Below are positions 16,162-25,047 of a stretch of 64,000 bases of DNA, piece by piece. The translations under genes were made by a program, and so were the position numbers. The stretch's first letter is position 1, and every line of letters begins with the position of its first letter. Origin of the DNA: Clostridiales bacterium (GTDB lineage Bacteria; Bacillota; Clostridia; Christensenellales; Pumilibacteraceae); contig JAFLVC010000003.1 of assembly GCA_022508505.1 (NCBI GenBank), positions 1 through 64,000 on the forward strand. Reading direction: 5' to 3'. Below the pieces are notes generated by a model that saw nothing but the letters and a program-made list of their open reading frames with translations, ran no database searches and had not been told where the DNA came from.

Positions 16162-17222
16162 AGACCGATAAGCTCGACGCTATAGTCGCACGGTTTGAAG
16201 CGATAGACAAGAAAGTTCAAGACCCCGAAGTGATTGCCGACAATAGGGCGTGGGCGGAGCTTTGCCGCGAGCGTAGCGAGCTCGTCCCCATAGTCGAAAA
16301 GTACGCCGAGCTCAAAAAGCTGGACAGCGACAGGGCGGACGCTATCGAAATGCAAAAGTCGGGCGACGCCGAACTCGCCGCGTTTGCAAAAGAGGAGTTC
16401 GACCAAATAGAGGAGCGCACCGAAAAGGTCATAGACGAGCTCAAAATTTTGTTGCTTCCAAAAGACCCCTACGACGGCAAGGACGCCATACTCGAAATCC
16501 GCCCTGCGGCGGGCGGCGAGGAAGCGGCGCTGTTTGCGGCGGAGCTTTGCAGGATGTACAAGATGTTTGCAGAGCGCAAGCGCTGGAAGGTGGAGGACAT
16601 TTCCGAAAACACGACAGAGCTCGGCGGCATAAAGGAAGCGGTGTTCGACATAAGCGGCAAGGACGTCTTTTCGTTCTTGAAGTTCGAGAGCGGCGTGCAC
16701 CGCGTTCAGCGCGTGCCCGTTACCGAAACGCAGGGGCGCGTTCACACCTCGACGGTTACGGTTGCAGTCCTTCCCGAAGCGGAGACAGTCGATATAGACA
16801 TCAACGAAAAGGACCTCAAGGTAGATACTTATAGGTCGAGCGGTGCGGGCGGTCAGCACATCAACAAGACCGATTCCGCCATTCGCATCACGCACCTTCC
16901 GACGGGCATCGTCGTGACCTGCCAGGACCAGCGCAGTCAGACAAAAAACAGAGAGCGCGCAATGCAGGTGCTCGCGACCAAGCTGTACGACTATTTCCAG
17001 GGACAAAAGGACGAGGAGTACGCCTCGCTCCGCAAGGGGCAGGTCGGCACGGGCGACAGAAGCGAGCGCATTAGGACGTACAACTTTCCGCAAGGCAGAG
17101 TTACAGACCACCGAATCGGCTTTACGCTGTACAGTATCGACGAGTTCATGAACGGCGATCTCGACAAGATGGTGGAAGCGCTCCGTCTCGCCGATCAGAC
17201 GAGACGGCTTGAAAACGAGTAA
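16149..17222 (+). CDS. prfA: peptide chain release factor 1
   Basis: Recognises UAA/UAG and triggers peptidyl-tRNA hydrolysis. 357 residues, full length. The stop-codon recognition motif PxT is PVT in QRVPVTETQGR (PAT in E. coli) and the GGQ catalytic loop is at residues 234-236 in GAGGQHINK. It overlaps prmC by 13 bases, so methyltransferase and substrate are coupled. No terminator is visible before the response-regulator gene 67 bases downstream. Confidence 0.97.
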   Translation: MREIKTDKLDAIVARFEAIDKKVQDPEVIADNRAWAELCRERSELVPIVEKYAELKKLDSDRADAIEMQKSGDAELAAFAKEEFDQIEERTEKVIDELKILLLPKDPYDGKDAILEIRPAAGGEEAALFAAELCRMYKMFAERKRWKVEDISENTTELGGIKEAVFDISGKDVFSFLKFESGVHRVQRVPVTETQGRVHTSTVTVAVLPEAETVDIDINEKDLKVDTYRSSGAGGQHINKTDSAIRITHLPTGIVVTCQDQRSQTKNRERAMQVLATKLYDYFQGQKDEEYASLRKGQVGTGDRSERIRTYNFPQGRVTDHRIGFTLYSIDEFMNGDLDKMVEALRLADQTRRLENE

Positions 17223-17289
17223 TAAAGTATAGGTGCGCCGTAACAGCGGACACACAGCGGACAATAAGACGGGGAAAAAAGGAGGAGCA

Positions 17290-17964
17290 ATGTTTCGAAT
17301 ACTCGTAGTAGACGATGATAAGAGTACGCGGTTCTTTCTCAAGGAGGCGCTTGAGCTTGATCACTATATCGTGTTTTGCGCCAAGAACGGCGAGGAAGCG
17401 CTCGACGTTTACGAAAAAGAGTACATCGACCTCGCAATCGTCGATATCATGATGCCGAATGTCGACGGCTACGAGCTGACAAAACAGCTCCGCATGACAA
17501 ATAAAGACCTTTTGATCCTCATGATATCGGCAAAGCAGCTCCCCGAGGACCGAAAGAAGGGGTTTTTGGTGGGCATAGACGACTACATGTCAAAGCCGAT
17601 AGACGCCGAGGAGTTGTTATTGCACGTCAAGGCGCTATTGCACCGCGGGCGGGCGGCAAGCGAGCGCAAGCTCGTCATCGGCGACGTTTCGCTCGACTAC
17701 GACTCGCTTACGGTAGAAGGGCATGGTCAGAGGCAGGAGCTTCCACAAAAAGAGTTTTTGCTTTTATACAAGCTGCTGTCGTCGCCCAACAAGATATTCA
17801 CAAAGATTCAGCTGATGGACGAGATTTGGGGCGTGGCATGCGACACGGGCGTCGAAACGGTTACCGTGCACATAGGCCGTCTCAGAAAGCGGTTTGAGGA
17901 TTGGGACGAGTTCCGAATAGAGAATATCCGCGGGCTCGGCTATAAAGCAATAAGAAACGTATAG
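17290..17964 (+). CDS. OmpR/PhoB-family response regulator
   Basis: 224 residues: receiver domain (about 1-115) with acidic pocket VVDDDKS, phospho-acceptor Asp52 in IVDIMMPNVDGYE and Lys in MISAKQLP; C-terminal winged helix (about 125-224) ending in GLGYKA. The open frame starts 57 bases earlier, but the AAGGAGGAG site and family alignment fix this ATG. Its sensor kinase follows in the same direction, separated by a hairpin that could reduce kinase expression. The stimulus is unknown; YycF/PhoB-like sequences are closest in general appearance. Confidence 0.93.
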   Translation: MFRILVVDDDKSTRFFLKEALELDHYIVFCAKNGEEALDVYEKEYIDLAIVDIMMPNVDGYELTKQLRMTNKDLLILMISAKQLPEDRKKGFLVGIDDYMSKPIDAEELLLHVKALLHRGRAASERKLVIGDVSLDYDSLTVEGHGQRQELPQKEFLLLYKLLSSPNKIFTKIQLMDEIWGVACDTGVETVTVHIGRLRKRFEDWDEFRIENIRGLGYKAIRNV

Positions 17965-17972
17965 AAACTTGT

Positions 17973-18001
17973 AAGCGCTTGTTTTCGGCTTGCGCTTTTT
18001 T
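17973..18001 (+). terminator. intra-operon attenuator between regulator and kinase
   Basis: AAGCGC (17973-17978) pairs with GCGCTT (17992-17997), followed by TTTT; the stem is short, so partial termination between the two genes is plausible. Confidence 0.45.
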
Positions 18002-18014
18002 GTTGGAGAACGGC

Positions 18015-19076
18015 ATGAAGCGAAGAAATACTGACATATCACACAAAAAGTCAAAGCGGCAATTGCGGTCGGTCTTTTTGATTTTGACCGCCGCAATCAT
18101 GGCAATCGTAGTCGCAATCACCATACTCTTGGAGTGGGCGGTGATGAGCACCGGCTGGATAGACGCGACCTTTCAGCAGGCAGCGTGGGCTATCGTAGCG
18201 GTAGCTGTCGGATTTGTCAGCATTCTCGCAGGCATTGGCCTGTCCCTTCTCGCGAGCCGAATAATCATGCGCCCGATGAACGACCTTCTCGACGGCATGC
18301 ACAGGCTGTCGATGGGCGAGTTCGACACGCGCATAACGTACAATAAGGGCCCGTCCGATATACAAAAGATTTACGACGGCTTCAATGCGCTCGCGCAGGA
18401 GCTTAAAAGCGTCGAAATATTCCGATCCGACTTTATCAACAACTTTTCGCACGAGTTCAAAACCCCCGTCAACTCGATAAACGGGCTCATCGGGCTTTTG
18501 AAGGAAAAGGACTTGCCGCGTGAAAAGCAGCTCGAATATCTCGCCGTAATCGAGGAGGAAACGCGCCGCCTGTCGCTCATCACCACCAATATACTCGACC
18601 TCAGTAAGCTCGACAATCAGGGCATACTTACCAACATGACCGAGTACAACGTGTCCGAGCAGATCCGAATGTGCGTGCTGTTTTTGGAAAAGCAGTGGAC
18701 GCAGAAAAATCTCAATCTTTCCATGGACTTCGACGACTACACGATAAGCGCCGACGAGGACATGATGAAGCAGGTGTGGTTTAACCTTCTCGACAACGCT
18801 ATTAAGTTTTCGAACGAGGGCGGAGAGCTCGGCGTGGCTATCCAAAAGGCGGACGACGCTCTCCTCGTCAAGATATATAACGACGGCCCCGAAATCCCCG
18901 AGGCAGATAGAGAGCGTATTTTCGGCAAGTTCTATCAAACGGACAAGACTCACTCGCAGTACGGCAACGGCATAGGTCTTTCCATAGTCAAGCGCATAGT
19001 GGAGCTGCACGAGGGTACGGTGTCGGCAGGGCGCGAGAACGATAAAACGGTGTTTACCGTCGCAATCCCTATGTAA
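18015..19076 (+). CDS. membrane sensor histidine kinase
   Basis: Partner of the preceding response regulator. 353 residues: two membrane helices (about 20-42 and 55-80) with a very short extracellular loop, a HAMP-like region (RIIMRPMNDLLDGMHRLS), HisKA domain with phospho-His in FSHEFKTPVNSI, and a HATPase domain with N box (NLLDNAIKFSNEGG), G1 (YNDGPEIP) and G2 (GNGIGLSIVK). The minute external loop suggests intramembrane or cofactor-mediated sensing, a guess. Start chosen at the ATG after TTGGAG; an in-frame ATG 36 bases earlier overlaps the attenuator hairpin. Confidence 0.94.
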   Translation: MKRRNTDISHKKSKRQLRSVFLILTAAIMAIVVAITILLEWAVMSTGWIDATFQQAAWAIVAVAVGFVSILAGIGLSLLASRIIMRPMNDLLDGMHRLSMGEFDTRITYNKGPSDIQKIYDGFNALAQELKSVEIFRSDFINNFSHEFKTPVNSINGLIGLLKEKDLPREKQLEYLAVIEEETRRLSLITTNILDLSKLDNQGILTNMTEYNVSEQIRMCVLFLEKQWTQKNLNLSMDFDDYTISADEDMMKQVWFNLLDNAIKFSNEGGELGVAIQKADDALLVKIYNDGPEIPEADRERIFGKFYQTDKTHSQYGNGIGLSIVKRIVELHEGTVSAGRENDKTVFTVAIPM

Positions 19077-19124
19077 ATTTTGTGAAATCGGGAGGTTAAT
19101 CCGCCGATTTAATATTCTAAAATC

Positions 19125-19165
19125 GACACAACATAGCATTAAACGCTGTGTTGTGTCTTGTTTTT
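19125..19165 (+). terminator. intrinsic terminator after the two-component operon
   Basis: GACACAACA (19125-19133) pairs with TGTTGTGTC (19149-19157) with extra AGC/GCT pairing inside, then TTGTTTTT. A smaller inverted repeat AAATCGG...CCGATTT lies just upstream (about 19084-19110) without a T-run. The rest of 19166-19318 is AT-rich leader with a TATAAT at 19297-19302 that probably starts the fatty acid operon. Confidence 0.8.
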
Positions 19166-19318
19166 AAGCGATTTTTATCGAGTTTTGTGGAAAAAAACAC
19201 GCAAAAAGGTAGTTTAGTGCAAAAAAATTCACAAAATTTTCACAAAAGCATTAAAGTTTATGTTGAGTTTAGACAGTTGTGCTAAAATCACCACGATATA
19301 ATATCCAAGGAGAAAGAC

Positions 19319-19561
19319 ATGGACGAACTCAAGATTAAAGAAGGACTCAAGGACTTCTTCTGCACCAACCTCGGCATCGAATCGGACGCACTCGGTTACG
19401 ACACGCCGCTCTTTTCCGAAGGAATCGGGCTCGATTCCATCGATTCGCTCGAAATTATCGCTTATGTCGACAGCACCTACGGTATTTCTATGACCGGCGT
19501 CGGCAAAGACCCGTTTTATAATATTGACAGCATAACCAAGTACATAGTAGAACACGCATAA
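19319..19561 (+). CDS. acyl carrier protein
   Basis: 80-residue ACP that carries acyl chains on a phosphopantetheine arm. The attachment Ser is in GLDSIDSLEI (DSL in most primary ACPs, DSID here). The sequence is slightly less acidic and more divergent than a housekeeping AcpP, so a dedicated ACP for the adjacent ketosynthase is possible. AAGGAG ribosome site. First gene of the + operon that continues to plsX. Confidence 0.9.
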   Translation: MDELKIKEGLKDFFCTNLGIESDALGYDTPLFSEGIGLDSIDSLEIIAYVDSTYGISMTGVGKDPFYNIDSITKYIVEHA

Positions 19562-19611
19562 GCTGTTCTTTACACCGTAACAACAAAATAGAATTCAGGA
19601 GATCATGTATA

Positions 19612-22002
19612 ATGACAACCGACGATAAGCGCTGTGTAATAACGGGGCTTGGTATGATATGCGCTATCGGCAATAGCGTAGAGCAATGTTGGGACAGCGC
19701 GATGGCGGGCAAGACCGGTATCGACCACACCAAAACGGTGAGCACCGAAGGATGCTACACCGATTATGCGGGTGAGGTCAAGTGCGACACTCTCGACACA
19801 AAAGAGAATAAGCATATGGACCGCGTCACCAAACTTTGCATCAAGGCGGCGGACGAGGCTATGGCCGACGCAGGACTCAAAAACTTCGGCGGCGACGCGC
19901 GCACCGGTATCGTCATGGGCAGTTGCGTCGGCGGCGTAGTCAGCATCGAAAGCTACTACACCAAGGAAAAGACGGAAGGCTACATAAAGCAAATGCCGAT
20001 ATCTGCGATTGCGTCTCAGGTCGGCACACACCTCGGCGTCGGCGGAACGTGCTGCAATATAGCAAACGCCTGCGCGGCGGGCACGATAAGCATAGCACAC
20101 GCCGTGGACCTCATCAGAGAGGGTAAGGCGGATGTAATTGTCGCGGGCGGCGCGGACGCTTTCGCTTCCGTACCGTTTGCGGGATTCATTTCGCTCCACG
20201 CGCTCGCCGACGAGCCGTGCAAGCCGTTCAACCACTCGAGCGGGCTTTCGCTCGGCGAGGGTTCGGGCGTTGTAATCGTCGAGTCGTACGCACACGCAAA
20301 GAAACGCGGCGCAAAAATTTACTGCGAGGTTTTGGGTAGCGGCGTAAGCAGTGACGCTCATCACATAACCGCGCCGCACCCGGAGGGCGAAGGGCAGATG
20401 AACGCCATTCGCCGCGCTATCACTAATTCGGGCATAACGGAAGCGGATATCGGCTACATCAACGCGCACGGCACGGGAACCGCCAAAAACGACGCGGCAG
20501 AGTATCTGTCGCTCCACACACTGTTCGACGACACGAACGACGACCTTGCGGTAAGCTCTACAAAGTCCATGACGGGGCACTGTCTCGGCGCGGCGGGAGC
20601 GATTGAAGCGGTGTTCTCAATCAAAGCGCTCACCGAAAACAAAATGCCGCCCACCGTCGGCTTTACCGACGAGGACAAGGAAGCCGTCAAGGAGCGTGCG
20701 GGAAAGCTCGACGTCATTCCCAACTTGCCGAGAGAAAAACAGCTTACCACTGTCATGAGCAACTCGTTTGCCTTCGGCGGCAACAACGCGAGCATTGTAT
20801 TCAGCAAGGACAAGGGCAACGTCCGCACGGAAAAAAAGCCGCACGGCGTGGTCGTTACCGGCATAGGCGCGGTGACTCCGCTCGGCAACGGTGCGGCTAA
20901 GTACGTCGAGGCGGTAAAGTCAGATGCAAAAGTCGAGGGCGGCTCCGTACGCTCGAGCGTCGACACCACCGACTACGACGCGGTCGGGCTGAAGATGGCG
21001 TTTTATCGCAAGCTCGACAGGTTCAGCCAACTTCAGGCAGTTTCCGGCATGCAGGCTCTCGGCGACGCGAGCTACGCGATAACCGCAGACAACGCCGTCG
21101 ATATCGGCATAGTAATAGGGACGAGCGAGGGCGCGGTCGGCGTCGGCTGCGACTTCGAAACGCTGATTGCCGAGCGCGGAAACGCGGCGGGCAGTGCGTT
21201 CAAATTCCCCAATACGGTTTATAACGCGGCAGGCGGGTATCTATCCATCTGCTCGGGCATTAAGGGCTACAACGTCACGGTGACTAACGGCGCGCAGTCC
21301 GGCATTTCTTCCATAGCGTATGCGACGACACTTTTAAGAAACGGCGAGGGAAAGGCTATACTCGCGTGCGGCAGCGACGAAAACAGCGATATTATAAACG
21401 AGCTGTACAGCGGTCTCGGTCTTGTCGCAGACGGCACGACGCTTCCATACTCGGGAAAAGGCAAAAAAGTGACGCTCTCCGACGGCAGCATTTCGCTCCT
21501 TCTCGAAAGCGAGGATACGGCAAAAGCGCGCGGCGCTCGCGTGTACTGCCGCGTAAAGGGAAGCGGCTTTGCGCATAAGGGCGTGCCGTTCGCAACGCTT
21601 ACCGGCTCCGGCGAAGCGCTCGACCTCGCAGTCAAGAACGCACTCGACGACGCGGGCATGACGATTGACGACGTCGACGCGATAGTCGGCATGGCAAACG
21701 GCAACGGCACGGTCGACGACATAGAACTGCAGTCGTATGCGCGCGTGTTCGGCGACAGGTCAATCCCCGTCATATCCGTCAAGGAGCGCGTCGGCGAGGC
21801 GCGTGCTGCGGCGGCGGCGCTCGGTGCGGCTCACGCGGCGCTCATGCTCCACGGCGACATCAAAAAAGATTCTTGCGCTTATCTTCTCGACAAAGGTAAA
21901 GCAAAGCGCAAGGCAATCGACTGCGGCAAGCTCAACAACGTGCTTGTCACGGCGTTCGGCTCGGGCGGCACGTACTGCGCCGTAATAATGAGCAAAAACT
22001 AA
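19612..22002 (+). CDS. tandem beta-ketoacyl-ACP synthase: active KS fused to a KSQ/chain-length-factor-like KS
   Basis: 796 residues containing two thiolase-fold ketosynthase units. Unit 1 (about 5-400) is a FabF-type condensing enzyme with a full triad: Cys154 in NACAAGT, His286 in NAHGTGT and His323 in MTGHCLGA. Unit 2 (about 415-796) starts again with GVVVTGIGAVTPLGNG but has lost the triad: Gln562 in NGAQSG replaces Cys, Asn696 in ANGNGT replaces the first His and Glu729 in KERVGEA replaces the second; the Lys of the KS motif is kept. A Cys-to-Gln change is the hallmark of the chain-length-factor (KS-beta/KSQ) subunit of type II polyketide synthases. Here both halves are in one chain inside a lipid operon. 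AGGAG ribosome site; a strong hairpin follows. Confidence 0.93.
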   Translation: MTTDDKRCVITGLGMICAIGNSVEQCWDSAMAGKTGIDHTKTVSTEGCYTDYAGEVKCDTLDTKENKHMDRVTKLCIKAADEAMADAGLKNFGGDARTGIVMGSCVGGVVSIESYYTKEKTEGYIKQMPISAIASQVGTHLGVGGTCCNIANACAAGTISIAHAVDLIREGKADVIVAGGADAFASVPFAGFISLHALADEPCKPFNHSSGLSLGEGSGVVIVESYAHAKKRGAKIYCEVLGSGVSSDAHHITAPHPEGEGQMNAIRRAITNSGITEADIGYINAHGTGTAKNDAAEYLSLHTLFDDTNDDLAVSSTKSMTGHCLGAAGAIEAVFSIKALTENKMPPTVGFTDEDKEAVKERAGKLDVIPNLPREKQLTTVMSNSFAFGGNNASIVFSKDKGNVRTEKKPHGVVVTGIGAVTPLGNGAAKYVEAVKSDAKVEGGSVRSSVDTTDYDAVGLKMAFYRKLDRFSQLQAVSGMQALGDASYAITADNAVDIGIVIGTSEGAVGVGCDFETLIAERGNAAGSAFKFPNTVYNAAGGYLSICSGIKGYNVTVTNGAQSGISSIAYATTLLRNGEGKAILACGSDENSDIINELYSGLGLVADGTTLPYSGKGKKVTLSDGSISLLLESEDTAKARGARVYCRVKGSGFAHKGVPFATLTGSGEALDLAVKNALDDAGMTIDDVDAIVGMANGNGTVDDIELQSYARVFGDRSIPVISVKERVGEARAAAAALGAAHAALMLHGDIKKDSCAYLLDKGKAKRKAIDCGKLNNVLVTAFGSGGTYCAVIMSKN

Positions 22003-22016
22003 ATATTAAACTTATT

Positions 22017-22045
22017 GTGCTTGAAGTGATTGTCGCTTCAAGCAC
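22017..22045 (+). promoter_or_regulatory. intercistronic hairpin between ketosynthase and fabG
   Basis: GTGCTTGAAG pairs with CTTCAAGCAC and extends inward to about 13 bp with a 3-base loop. No T-run follows, so it is more likely an RNA-stability or processing element than a terminator. Confidence 0.55.
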
Positions 22046-22064
22046 TATCCATAAGGAGATAAAT

Positions 22065-22796
22065 ATGAAATCGGCTGTCATAACGGGCGCGTCGCGCGGC
22101 ATAGGCAAGGCGTGCGCCATAAGGCTTGCAAAGGACGGATATGCCGTCGTAATAAATTACAGCAGGAGCGAAGCGGAAGCGCAGAGCGTTCTCGACACGA
22201 TCAAGGCTAACGGCGGCGAGGGCATGATATACCGCGCCGACGTCACCGATCCCGATCAGGCAAAAGCGCTCATACGCGACGCCGACAAGGCGTACGGCGG
22301 AATAGACGTTCTCGTCAACAACGCAGGCATGGTCAAGGACGCATACCTTCTCATGCTCGAAAATACGGCGCTCGACAAGTGCTTTGACCTCAACGTCAAG
22401 GGATATTTTTACTGCGCGCAGGCGGCGGCTCTTAAGATGTTCCGCAAAAAGAGCGGCGTAATAATCAATATGTCGTCGGTGTCCGGCGAGATGGCGCTTG
22501 CGGGTCAGAGCATTTACAGCGCGACCAAGGGCGCAATCAATTCCATGACGCGCGTTCTCGCAAAAGAGCTCGGCGAGCGCGGAATAAGGGTCAACGCAAT
22601 CGCACCCGGCTTTATAGAAACCGAAATGATAGACGTGCTTCCGCCCGACAAAAAGGAGGAATACCTCAAGGCTATTCCCATGCACAGGTTCGGCACAGCG
22701 GAGGAAGTTGCAAACGTCGTTTCCGTTCTCGCTTCCGACGCGTCGTCGTACATAACGGGTCAGATTATAACCATGGACGGAGGGCTCTCGTTATGA
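22065..22796 (+). CDS. fabG: 3-oxoacyl-ACP reductase
   Basis: NADPH-dependent short-chain dehydrogenase that reduces 3-oxoacyl-ACP. 243 residues. TGASRGIGKA nucleotide motif, NNAG, and the catalytic set Ser138, Tyr151 and Lys155 (SSVSG, YSATKG); C-terminal ITGQIITMDGG. I use the ATG 8 bases after AAGGAG; the open frame reaches into the upstream hairpin. The stop overlaps the fabZ start (ATGA). Confidence 0.95.
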   Translation: MKSAVITGASRGIGKACAIRLAKDGYAVVINYSRSEAEAQSVLDTIKANGGEGMIYRADVTDPDQAKALIRDADKAYGGIDVLVNNAGMVKDAYLLMLENTALDKCFDLNVKGYFYCAQAAALKMFRKKSGVIINMSSVSGEMALAGQSIYSATKGAINSMTRVLAKELGERGIRVNAIAPGFIETEMIDVLPPDKKEEYLKAIPMHRFGTAEEVANVVSVLASDASSYITGQIITMDGGLSL

Positions 22797-23242
22797 TGAA
22801 CATAGACGAGGTAAACAAGCGCATTCGCCAGCGCCCGCCATTCCAGATGATAGAGCGCGTAATAGAGTTTACGGCGGGCGAGAGCGCGCGCGGCATAAAG
22901 AACGTAAGCATAAATGAGCCGTACTTTATCGGGCACTTTCCCGACGCGCCAATCATGCCGGGAGTACTCATCGTTGAGTCGTGCGCTCAGCTCTGCTCCA
23001 TTGTCATGAGCGGCGACGCCGTCGAAGAGGGCAAGCTGTACGTGCTACTCAAGGTGGACGGATTTAAGTTCGTAAAGCCTGTCATTCCCGGCGACACGCT
23101 TGACATAACGGTAAATAAAACTCGCGCAGGCGGCACGATCGTTTCGTTCGACGCGACGGTGACTGTTGGCGGGACGATATGTGCCAAGGGATCTATGACG
23201 TTCACCGCCATAGACCGTGACAGCGTCTACGCTCAAAAGTAA
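22793..23242 (+). CDS. fabZ: 3-hydroxyacyl-ACP dehydratase
   Basis: Hot-dog fold dehydratase forming trans-2-enoyl-ACP. 149 residues. Catalytic His48 in GHFPDAPIMPGVLI and Glu62 in VESCAQ, 14 residues apart as in E. coli FabZ. RPPFQMIERV is the typical N-terminal segment. Two adjacent ATGs (22793, 22796) are possible; the first gives the 4-base overlap with fabG. Confidence 0.95.
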   Translation: MMNIDEVNKRIRQRPPFQMIERVIEFTAGESARGIKNVSINEPYFIGHFPDAPIMPGVLIVESCAQLCSIVMSGDAVEEGKLYVLLKVDGFKFVKPVIPGDTLDITVNKTRAGGTIVSFDATVTVGGTICAKGSMTFTAIDRDSVYAQK

Positions 23243-23251
23243 GGAGACAAT

Positions 23252-24202
23252 ATGGGTAAAATCGCAATTCTGTTTGCAGGTCAGGGCGCACAGGCGCCCG
23301 GCATGGGCAAGGATATATACGAAGAGTCGAAGGCGGCAAAAGCGCTTTTCGACGGTGCGGAAAAAATACACGGCGGCGTCATCGACACCTGCTTTTCGGG
23401 AACGGAAGAGCAACTCAAATTGACCGAAAACGCGCAGCCCTGCCTGTTCCTTACGGGTCTCGCTTTTGCAAACGAGCTCAAGGCGGCGGGCATAGCGGCG
23501 GACGCGGTTGCGGGCTTTTCGCTCGGCGAAATCCCCGCGCTTGCGTACTCGGGAGCGCTTTCCGAAGAGGACGCGTTTAAGCTCGTTCTCGCGCGCTCGA
23601 AAAAGATGGCGGAGCTATCCAAAGAGCACGTCGGCGGCATGGCGGCGGTCTTGAAGCTCGACGCCGCAACTGTCGAAAATGCGTGCGCAGAGCTCGACGA
23701 GGTGTGGGCGGTCAACTACAACAGCCCCGGTCAGATAGCTTGCGCGGGCGCTCCGTCGTCAATCGACCTGTTGATTGAAAAGGTCAAAACTCTCGGCGGT
23801 CGCGCAGTCAAGCTCGCTGTCAGCGGAGCGTTCCACACGCCGTATATGGCAGACGCTTCCGACACGTTAAAGGGCGTTTTGGACGGCATGAATATAAGCG
23901 CGCCGAGCACCGTTTTGTATTCCAACCTTACGGGTAAGCCGTACCCGAATGTCCGCGACGGCATTATTAACAACATCATTAAGCAGGTTTGCTCGCCTGT
24001 GCGGTGGACGGATATAATTACGGATATGCACAATAACGGCGTCGATACTTATATCGAGGTGGGCGTCGGAGCGACGCTTACGGGGCTTGTAAAGCGCACG
24101 CTCGGCGAGGTTAACACCTTTACTGTGACGGACGTAACGTCGCTTAAAGCCGCGATAGAGGCGTTAAAATCGACGTCGGCACCCATAGTAGCAGTGGCTT
24201 AA
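23252..24202 (+). CDS. fabD: malonyl-CoA:ACP transacylase
   Basis: Loads malonate onto ACP. 316 residues. N-terminal AILFAGQGAQAPGMG, nucleophile Ser90 in GFSLGE (most FabD have GHSLGE, so the residue before the Ser is Phe instead of His), the malonyl-binding Arg in LVLARSKKM and catalytic His in SGAFHTPYM. The Phe variant occurs in some acyltransferases and may alter substrate range; this is inference. AAGGAG ribosome site, 9 bases after fabZ. Confidence 0.93.
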   Translation: MGKIAILFAGQGAQAPGMGKDIYEESKAAKALFDGAEKIHGGVIDTCFSGTEEQLKLTENAQPCLFLTGLAFANELKAAGIAADAVAGFSLGEIPALAYSGALSEEDAFKLVLARSKKMAELSKEHVGGMAAVLKLDAATVENACAELDEVWAVNYNSPGQIACAGAPSSIDLLIEKVKTLGGRAVKLAVSGAFHTPYMADASDTLKGVLDGMNISAPSTVLYSNLTGKPYPNVRDGIINNIIKQVCSPVRWTDIITDMHNNGVDTYIEVGVGATLTGLVKRTLGEVNTFTVTDVTSLKAAIEALKSTSAPIVAVA

Positions 24203-24220
24203 CTCTAAAAGGAGATAAAA

Positions 24221-25045
24221 ATGTCTGACTCGACAGGCGCAATCGCGACAATGCTTAGTTCGGATAAAACGGTCGCGTGCGGCAAGTGCAAAAAACAGGT
24301 GGGCGAGGCCGAGCTCGTAAAGCGCTACTTTATCTGCCCGGAGTGCCACTCATATAACAGAATCCCGCCGCGTGCGAGAATAGAGCTTCTCGTTGACGAG
24401 GGTAGCTTTACAGAGTTGTTCGGCGCCGACATCGACGCCGATCCGATAGCCTTTCCCGGCTATGCCGAAAAAAAGGCGACGTCGCGCAAAAAGAGCGGCG
24501 AAAACGAGGCGGTGCTGTGCGGCACCGCGCGCATGAGCGGAATTACTACGTGCATATTCGTCATGAACAGCGAGTTCATGATGGCGTCTATGGGGACTGT
24601 GGTGGGTGATAGAATAGCTTCGCTTTTCGAGTATGCGATTTCGCATAAGCTTCCCGTAATAGGTTACGCCGCGTCGGGCGGCGCGCGCATGCAAGAGGGC
24701 GTTCTTTCGCTGATGCAGATGGCAAAGACGTCAATTGCGGCAAAGAAGCACAGCGACGCGGGGCTGCTGTTCCTCGTCTGTCTGACCGATCCCACCATGG
24801 GCGGTGTCACGGCGAGCTTCGCAACTCTCGGTGATATAATCATAGCCGAACCCAACGCGCTCATAGGCTTTGCCGGAAAACGCGTAATAGAACAGAACAC
24901 GGGCACTAAGCTTCCCGAAAGCTTCCAGAGCGCCGAGTTCCAGCTCGAGCACGGCTTTATCGACGGAATTGTCGAGCGCAAGGATCAGCGCGACTACATC
25001 GTCGATATGCTGAAGCTTCACACCAAAAAATTCGTCGGAGCGTAA
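24221..25045 (+). CDS. accD: acetyl-CoA carboxylase carboxyltransferase subunit beta
   Basis: With AccA it transfers CO2 from carboxybiotin to acetyl-CoA, making malonyl-CoA. 274 residues. The N-terminal zinc ribbon is complete (CGKC...CPEC), followed by the crotonase-like carboxyltransferase domain (YAASGGARMQEG, GGVTASFATLGD, GFAGKRVIEQ). AGGAGAT site. accA begins 2 bases after the stop. accB and accC are not in the window. Confidence 0.96.
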   Translation: MSDSTGAIATMLSSDKTVACGKCKKQVGEAELVKRYFICPECHSYNRIPPRARIELLVDEGSFTELFGADIDADPIAFPGYAEKKATSRKKSGENEAVLCGTARMSGITTCIFVMNSEFMMASMGTVVGDRIASLFEYAISHKLPVIGYAASGGARMQEGVLSLMQMAKTSIAAKKHSDAGLLFLVCLTDPTMGGVTASFATLGDIIIAEPNALIGFAGKRVIEQNTGTKLPESFQSAEFQLEHGFIDGIVERKDQRDYIVDMLKLHTKKFVGA

Positions 25046-25047
25046 TT

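Noticed and set aside
16056..17342. Minus-strand open frame of 428 residues opposite prfA
   Set aside because: Shadow of the clear RF1 gene; no ribosome site or motif.
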